Part shown: one piece after another, positions 7,837-13,048 of the stretch
Layout of the letters: the number at the start of each line of letters is the position of its first letter
How positions within the stretch are numbered: position 1 is the stretch's first letter
Source: an uncultured Thermoleophilia bacterium
Lineage (GTDB): Bacteria; Actinomycetota; Thermoleophilia; UBA2241
DNA length: 13,048 bases
Direction: 5' to 3'
Assembly (NCBI GenBank): GCA_903921965.1
Contig: CAIXSE010000030.1
Location: 1-13,048, forward strand
Translations under genes and position numbers: made by a program
The notes under the pieces: model-generated
What the model saw: the letters and a program-made list of their open reading frames with translations, nothing else
Databases searched by the model: none
Told to the model about the DNA's origin: nothing

Positions 7837-9306
7837 TCACCTTCTTCCGTGCGCCTCGGCGTCGGCCACGAGGCGCGTCATCTCGGCGAGCACGTCGTCG
7901 GGCAGCGGGTCCGGCCGGTGCCCGGTGAGCAGCCGGCGCGCCTCGTTCGTGGCGCGCGCGTAGACGTCCGTGCCGCCCGACTCGAGCCAGTCGTCGCGCA
8001 CCCTGCGGTCGAGCAGGCGCGGCCTGCTCTGTCCGCGCATGTGCCGGTATGTGGCATCGAGGCTCAGGAAGTCGCCGAACGGGCCTACCGCGCCGATATC
8101 GGCGACCGCCAGGGCCTCGTCGTCGACGCGCACGCCGCCGAGGCAGTACGCGATCATCCGCGCGAACTCGGCGTCGATCAGCAGCTGGCTGAAGTCGAAG
8201 GTCAGCCCCGACTCGATCATGCCCAGGCCGAAGATGATGTTGGCTCCCGAGAGGGCGGCGAGCATGGCGGTCATCGTCTTCTCGTGCCCCGCCTGCGCAT
8301 CCGACAGCTTGCCGTCGCCGAGGCCGCCGGCGACGAAGCTCGGCAACCCGTACCGGCGGGCGAGCTGCGGGACGGCGGCGTTGATCAGGCCGAGCTCCGG
8401 CGAACCGACGGCGGCGGCGCCGAAGCGCAGGTCGATGCTCGTGGAGGCGCTGCCGTAGATGACGGGCGTACCCGGCGCGGTGAGCTGGGCGAGGGTGAGA
8501 CCCGCGAGCACCTCGGCGTTGTGCGTCACCAGGGTGCCGGCGAGCGTGACCGGGGAAGACCCTCCCGACATCGCCATCGAGACCATGTTCAGGCCGACGC
8601 CGTGGCGAGCGCCGGCCATGATGACCTCGCAGCACTCGGCGACGAGCTTGAGCGGGCTGACGGGGCAGGTGGTGAACGTGAGCAGCGGGCGCCGGCGCAC
8701 GGCCTCCGCCGAGCCGAGGATGGCCCTCTGGAGCGCGACCATGCGCTCCGCAGCGTACCCGTTCTGGGCACCGATGAGCACGTGCTTGGTCGTGTTTCGC
8801 AGGATGGCGTCGGCGTTGTGGAGCGTCGCCACGTGCTGCGGGACGTCGCGCGAGCCGAGCGCCCGTTCACAGATGGCGATCTCGTCGAGCGCGTCGACGG
8901 CCCGCGCCGCCGTGCCCACATCCGCCTTCGTGGATTCGCGGCGCACGCCGGTGAACGGGTCGACGACGTAGATGCCCTCGCCGAAGGTGGTGAACGTGAC
9001 GCGGAACTCGTCGAGCGCGACGTCGCGCTCGGGGGTGCGCCCGTGGGCGACGACGTGGCCGGGCGCGGCGCGCAGCGCCGCGCCGACCACGTCCGGCGGC
9101 AGGCGGACCACCCGCGTCCCCGCGTCCACACGGGCGCCGGCGGCCGCGAAGATGTCGCACGCCTCCGGCGACTCGACGAACACGCCGGTCTGCTCGAGGA
9201 CGACGAGGGTGGCCTGGTGGATCCGTTCCACCGCGTCGCCGTCGAGCAGCTCGAACAGCGGCCGGCGCCCGCCCTCGCCCGCTCCTTCGATGGGGTCGCC
9301 CGTCAT
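7837..9306 (-). CDS. MttB-family methyltransferase, non-pyrrolysine type, complete
   Basis: This 489-residue member of the trimethylamine methyltransferase superfamily is close to the usual length of about 480-500. Characterised members move a methyl group from a substrate such as trimethylamine, glycine betaine, proline betaine or carnitine to a cognate corrinoid protein. The frame is uninterrupted: no amber codon occurs where the archaeal enzyme uses pyrrolysine (near residue 334). That region reads GGLGDGKLSDAQ (328-339) here, so it belongs to the non-pyrrolysine branch. PVIYGSASTSIDLRFG (281-296) and the C-terminal DRRVRDDW (433-440) are shared family features, the latter also present in both edge copies. 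No corrinoid protein gene is adjacent. ATG 9306 overlaps the cupin stop as ATGA, with no separate ribosome site and a 14-base palindrome directly upstream, so it is probably translationally coupled to the cupin. The substrate is not predictable from sequence alone. Confidence 0.88.
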   Translation of the reverse strand: MTGDPIEGAGEGGRRPLFELLDGDAVERIHQATLVVLEQTGVFVESPEACDIFAAAGARVDAGTRVVRLPPDVVGAALRAAPGHVVAHGRTPERDVALDEFRVTFTTFGEGIYVVDPFTGVRRESTKADVGTAARAVDALDEIAICERALGSRDVPQHVATLHNADAILRNTTKHVLIGAQNGYAAERMVALQRAILGSAEAVRRRPLLTFTTCPVSPLKLVAECCEVIMAGARHGVGLNMVSMAMSGGSSPVTLAGTLVTHNAEVLAGLTLAQLTAPGTPVIYGSASTSIDLRFGAAAVGSPELGLINAAVPQLARRYGLPSFVAGGLGDGKLSDAQAGHEKTMTAMLAALSGANIIFGLGMIESGLTFDFSQLLIDAEFARMIAYCLGGVRVDDEALAVADIGAVGPFGDFLSLDATYRHMRGQSRPRLLDRRVRDDWLESGGTDVYARATNEARRLLTGHRPDPLPDDVLAEMTRLVADAEAHGRR

Positions 9307-9659
9307 ACGCGCCCGGGCGCGAAGACGACGGCGATGCGGAACGTCTCGCTGCCGACGACCTCGACCTTGTGACGCACGCCTTCAGCCATCAGCAGGCAGT
9401 CGCCCGGTTCGAGGTCGTACTCCGACTCCTCCACGCACATGTGCGCGCGCCCCGACAGGACGTAGTAGATGTGCTCGCAGCCGGGGTGCGTGTCCCAGTC
9501 CGCCCCGCCGCCCTGCTTCATCTCGGTGACGTAGAACTCACACTGCGTGTTGCCGGTCTTCTGAGGCTTGACCAGCACCCAGGTGTCGGTGTTCACGTGC
9601 AGCGGGGGGACGATCGGCTCGACCTCGCCCGACTTGATCAGCACTGCCGGTGCATCCAT
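9303..9659 (-). CDS. Small single-domain cupin protein
   Basis: This 118-residue protein is a single beta-barrel cupin. The first cupin motif reads DTHPGCEHIYYVLSG (56-70) and the second EPGDCLLMAEGVRH (84-97). In the canonical motif the metal ligands are His-x-His and Glu, then a His in motif 2. Here the first His position appears to be Asp56, with His58 kept, His63 at the Glu position and His97 kept, so metal binding may be altered. The ATG at 9659 is preferred over the in-frame start at 9713 because AAGGAGG ends four bases before it and conserved sequence begins there. It lies between mmsA and the MttB gene and overlaps the latter by four bases, so it probably serves the same pathway. A substrate-binding, isomerase or sensor role is possible; the function is not known. 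Confidence 0.82.
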   Translation of the reverse strand: MDAPAVLIKSGEVEPIVPPLHVNTDTWVLVKPQKTGNTQCEFYVTEMKQGGGADWDTHPGCEHIYYVLSGRAHMCVEESEYDLEPGDCLLMAEGVRHKVEVVGSETFRIAVVFAPGRV

Positions 9660-9663
9660 GGTT

Positions 9664-9670
9664 CCTCCTT
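9664..9670 (-). promoter_or_regulatory. Ribosome binding site of the cupin gene
   Basis: AAGGAGG on the minus strand lies four bases before ATG 9659. It decides against the longer 136-residue reading from 9713, which would add 18 Pro/Ala/Thr-rich residues. Confidence 0.65.
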
Positions 9671-9728
9671 CGGCGTCGGTCGACGCGGTGGCGGGCGGCG
9701 GCGGGGCCGTCACGCAGGGACCGCGTCT

Positions 9729-11228
<1,500 letters not shown>

Positions 11229-11298
11229 GTCGATCCTTTCATCTGGTGCTGGACACCGGCTGCTCTGCTGCTCGGTCGCGAGGAGTCGGCGGTCATGG

Positions 11299-12651
11299 TC
11301 AGGCGCACTCCCCGTCGGCGACGGCGAGGACCTCGTCGAGGATCGCCAGCCCCTCGGCGAGCTCCTCGCGGGTGATGTTGAGGGGCGGACACACCATGGC
11401 GACGTTGAAGTGCGTCATCAGCAAGAGCCCGCGCTCGGCCGCCGCCTTCACCATCCTGGTCATCGGGGCGGCGGCGGGTCCGCCGGCGTTGAACGGCACG
11501 AGCGGTTCCCGGGTCTGGCGGTCACGGACGAGCTCGAGACCCCAGAACAGGCCGCGGCCGCGCACCTCCCCGACGGACGGATGGCGCGCCTGCAGGGCCG
11601 CCAGTTCGACGCTCAGAACGTCGCCCATGGCGGCCGCGTTCTCCACCACCCGCTCTTCGCGCATGATGCCGATGGCCGCCACCGCTGCGGCGCACGCCAG
11701 CGGGTGGCCGCTGTAGGTGAGGCCACCGGCGAAGACCCTGTCCTCGAGCCACGCCCTGATCGGCTCGCGCACGATCATCGCTCCGAGCGGCACGTACCCG
11801 GAGTTGATGCCCTTGGCGACCGTCATGATGTCGGGCGTCACGCCCCAGTGGTCGCAGGCGAACCACCGTCCCGTGCGCCCGAAACCGGCCATGACCTCGT
11901 CGCAGATCAGCAGCACGCCGTGACGGTCGCAGGTCTCGCGGATGGACTGGAGATAGCCGTCCGGCGGCACGATGATGCCGTTCGTGCCGGTGACCGTCTC
12001 GAGGAGCACGGCGGCGACGGTGTGCGGCCCTTCGTACTGGAGGATCTCCTCCAGGTGAGGGCCGCCGGAACACACCGGGCACGGGTCGGGGTGCCCGGCC
12101 GAACACCGGTAGGTGTACGGGTCGAACATGCGCACCACCCCGGGGATGCCCGGCTCCGCGGGCCAGCGGCGCGGGTCGCCGGTGAGGGTCACGGCGCCGG
12201 CCGTGGCGCCGTGGTACGAGCGGTAGCGGACGATGACCTTGTGGCGGCCCGTGTACCAGCGCGCCAGCTTGATGGCGTTCTCGTTGGCCTCGGCGCCGCC
12301 GTTCGTGAAGAAGGCGGCGCAGAGGTCGCCAGGGGTGACCTCCGCGAGCAGGCGCGCGAGCTCCGAGCGCTTGTCGTTGGCCACGGACGGCGCGATCGTG
12401 CAGAGCGTGCGCGCCTGCTCCACGATGGCCTCGACCAGCTTGGGGTGCTGGTGCCCCAGGTTCAGGTTGACCAGCTGGGACGAGAAGTCGAGGTACCGCC
12501 TGCCCTCGTAGTCCCAGAAGTAGCGGCCTTCGGCGCGCGCGACCGGCAGCGGGCTGATCTGCGACTGCACCGACCACGAGTGGATCACGTGCTCGTGGTC
12601 GAGCTCGCGGATCTCCCGGCCGCGGCGTGCGTTGTCTGCGGCGTTCTCCAT
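11299..12651 (-). CDS. Class III PLP-dependent aminotransferase (omega-amino acid type)
   Basis: This 450-residue fold-type I aminotransferase of the ornithine/beta-alanine/taurine group moves an omega-amino group to a keto acid, leaving a semialdehyde. The PLP Schiff-base lysine is Lys280 in TVAKG. Asp251 in DEVMAGFGRTG contacts the cofactor ring nitrogen, FFTNGGAEANE (114-124) is the phosphate-side glycine loop, and TYSGHPLAC (312-320) is also conserved. HSWSVQ near residue 24 and the overall pattern resemble actinobacterial genes annotated as aspartate- or taurine-family aminotransferases; the true substrate is undetermined. Given mmsA directly downstream, beta-alanine or 3-aminoisobutyrate is the most sensible guess. 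A short Cys-rich segment (YRCSAGHPDPCPVC, 181-194) lies in a loop where relatives also carry Cys pairs. The ATG at 12651 has GAGGGAGAG just upstream; the longer open frame to 12912 runs into the MttB gene and is not used. Confidence 0.9.
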   Translation of the reverse strand: MENAADNARRGREIRELDHEHVIHSWSVQSQISPLPVARAEGRYFWDYEGRRYLDFSSQLVNLNLGHQHPKLVEAIVEQARTLCTIAPSVANDKRSELARLLAEVTPGDLCAAFFTNGGAEANENAIKLARWYTGRHKVIVRYRSYHGATAGAVTLTGDPRRWPAEPGIPGVVRMFDPYTYRCSAGHPDPCPVCSGGPHLEEILQYEGPHTVAAVLLETVTGTNGIIVPPDGYLQSIRETCDRHGVLLICDEVMAGFGRTGRWFACDHWGVTPDIMTVAKGINSGYVPLGAMIVREPIRAWLEDRVFAGGLTYSGHPLACAAAVAAIGIMREERVVENAAAMGDVLSVELAALQARHPSVGEVRGRGLFWGLELVRDRQTREPLVPFNAGGPAAAPMTRMVKAAAERGLLLMTHFNVAMVCPPLNITREELAEGLAILDEVLAVADGECA

Positions 12652-12654
12652 GTG

Positions 12655-12663
12655 CTCTCCCTC
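12655..12663 (-). promoter_or_regulatory. Ribosome binding site of the aminotransferase
   Basis: GAGGGAGAG on the minus strand, with its core GGGAG five bases before ATG 12651, fixes the aminotransferase start and excludes the 87-residue upstream extension. Confidence 0.6.
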
Positions 12664-12670
12664 GTCACTC

Positions 12671-12695
12671 GGCGCAGCGGCGGCGCCGCTGCGCC
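12671..12695. terminator. Strong hairpin between the right MttB gene and the aminotransferase
   Basis: Bases 12671-12681 pair perfectly with 12685-12695 across a GGC triloop, an 11-bp stem almost entirely of G-C pairs. It occupies much of the 74-base gap. No T-tract follows in the minus direction, and the next ribosome site begins only a few bases later. An intercistronic mRNA-processing, attenuation or stability element is as likely as a terminator. Confidence 0.4.
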
Positions 12696-12725
12696 GTCGC
12701 CGGCCCGTCTGCGGCCGTGTCGTGC

Positions 12726-13048
12726 TCATACGCGCTGGAGCGCAACGGCCCTCCTGGGGCGTGCCCCCAGCTCCCTCTCCGCCCCGGCGATGATGGCCGC
12801 CATCTCCTCGGCGGCGCCGGCCGGCAGGGGCGTGGGCTCGTGCGTCTCGAGGAGGCGCAGGGCCTCGGCGCGGGCGCGGTCGTAGAGGCTCATCGAGCCG
12901 GCGGCGCTCCACTCCTCGCGGACCCGCCGGTCGATGAGCTTCGGCTGGCTCTGCTCACGCATGCGCCGGTAGGTGTCGTCGTGGCTGAGGAAGTCGCTGA
13001 AGGCGCCGACGTCGTGGATCACGTCCACGGAGAGCGTCTCGTCGTTCA
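12726..13048 (-). CDS. MttB-family (trimethylamine methyltransferase superfamily) protein, 3' end only (right copy)
   Basis: This is the C-terminal 106 residues of a gene entering from the right edge, ending at TGA (minus strand, 12726-12728). Its first 285 bases match the left-edge fragment in inverted orientation except at 12907 (Ser here, Thr there), 12876 and 12813 (both silent). From base 12763 on, the two copies are unrelated. This one continues with a 12-residue Arg-rich tail (ARPRRAVALQRV) where the left copy ends in VVR. It is clearly homologous to, but well diverged from, the complete MttB gene at 7837-9306. It lies 74 bases upstream of the aminotransferase on the same strand and is probably an upstream member of the same transcript. 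A methyltransferase role on a quaternary amine is inferred from the family; the active-site part is outside the window. Confidence 0.85.
   Translation of the reverse strand, partial: NDETLSVDVIHDVGAFSDFLSHDDTYRRMREQSQPKLIDRRVREEWSAAGSMSLYDRARAEALRLLETHEPTPLPAGAAEEMAAIIAGAERELGARPRRAVALQRV
12764..13048. repeat. Terminal inverted repeat, right arm
   Basis: This is the inverted partner of bases 1-285, with mismatches at 12813, 12876 and 12907. Both arms end exactly at the window edges on the same base, so the repeat very likely continues beyond the window on both sides, probably through the rest of the MttB gene. Confidence 0.97.

Noticed and set aside
7837..9306. Pyrrolysine-containing trimethylamine methyltransferase
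   Set aside because: The frame has no in-frame amber codon, and no pyl genes are present.
6181..9372. Very long open frame on the + strand (over 1000 codons) opposite pccB and the complete MttB gene
   Set aside because: It is an antisense shadow typical of GC-rich DNA: it crosses several real genes, has skewed Arg/His/Asp/Val-rich composition, and shows no family motif.
11299..12651. Zinc-binding insertion in the aminotransferase (CSAGHPDPCPVC)
   Set aside because: Other class III aminotransferases carry similar Cys pairs in this loop, and a metal site cannot be argued from sequence alone.
12652..12912. Upstream extension of the aminotransferase frame
   Set aside because: It overlaps the MttB gene in another frame, and a ribosome site precedes ATG 12651.

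Overview
This window looks like chromosomal DNA from a very GC-rich bacterium (about 70% G+C by eye). Coding is dense, GTG starts are frequent, and neighbouring genes overlap by four bases. A high-GC actinobacterium is the most natural reading: the aminotransferase, propionyl-CoA carboxylase and single-chain mutase resemble actinobacterial versions as I remember them. The lineage is an inference, and no rRNA or other taxonomic marker is present. I see no tRNA, CRISPR array, insertion sequence or phage gene, and no gene-free stretch above about 130 bases.

Layout. The left edge holds the last 97 codons of a trimethylamine-methyltransferase (MttB) family gene on the + strand, followed by a small VOC-fold gene that is probably methylmalonyl-CoA epimerase. 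The rest of the window is a run of minus-strand genes converging on it. In transcription order, from right to left, these are: the last 106 codons of a second MttB gene nearly identical to the left one, a class III aminotransferase, an acylating (methyl)malonate-semialdehyde dehydrogenase (MmsA/IolA type), a small cupin, a complete and more diverged MttB homologue, propionyl-CoA carboxylase beta, propionyl-CoA carboxylase alpha with its own biotin carrier domain, single-chain methylmalonyl-CoA mutase, and the mutase GTPase chaperone MeaB.

How the genes fit together. The downstream half is a complete propionyl-CoA to succinyl-CoA route: carboxylation, epimerisation, mutase and chaperone. The upstream half could produce the propionyl-CoA. 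An amino group is removed by transamination and the resulting 3-oxo acid (semialdehyde) is decarboxylated to an acyl-CoA. MttB proteins take methyl groups from quaternary amines onto a corrinoid. My main inference is a catabolic cluster for a methylated beta-amino acid (a betaine related to beta-alanine or 3-aminoisobutyrate), in which demethylation is followed by transamination and entry into the methylmalonyl-CoA pathway. The corrinoid protein, the folate-side methyltransferase and the corrinoid activator that MttB needs are not in the window.

Structural oddity. Bases 1-285 and 12764-13048 are inverted copies of each other with only three mismatches. The outermost 141 bases are identical, and both copies end on the same base. 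This may be a real inverted duplication of an mttB gene that could let the intervening block of about 12.5 kb invert. It also has the form expected of a contig that stops at both ends in a shared 141-base assembly k-mer. Even then, the two different downstream contexts argue for at least two near-identical mttB copies.
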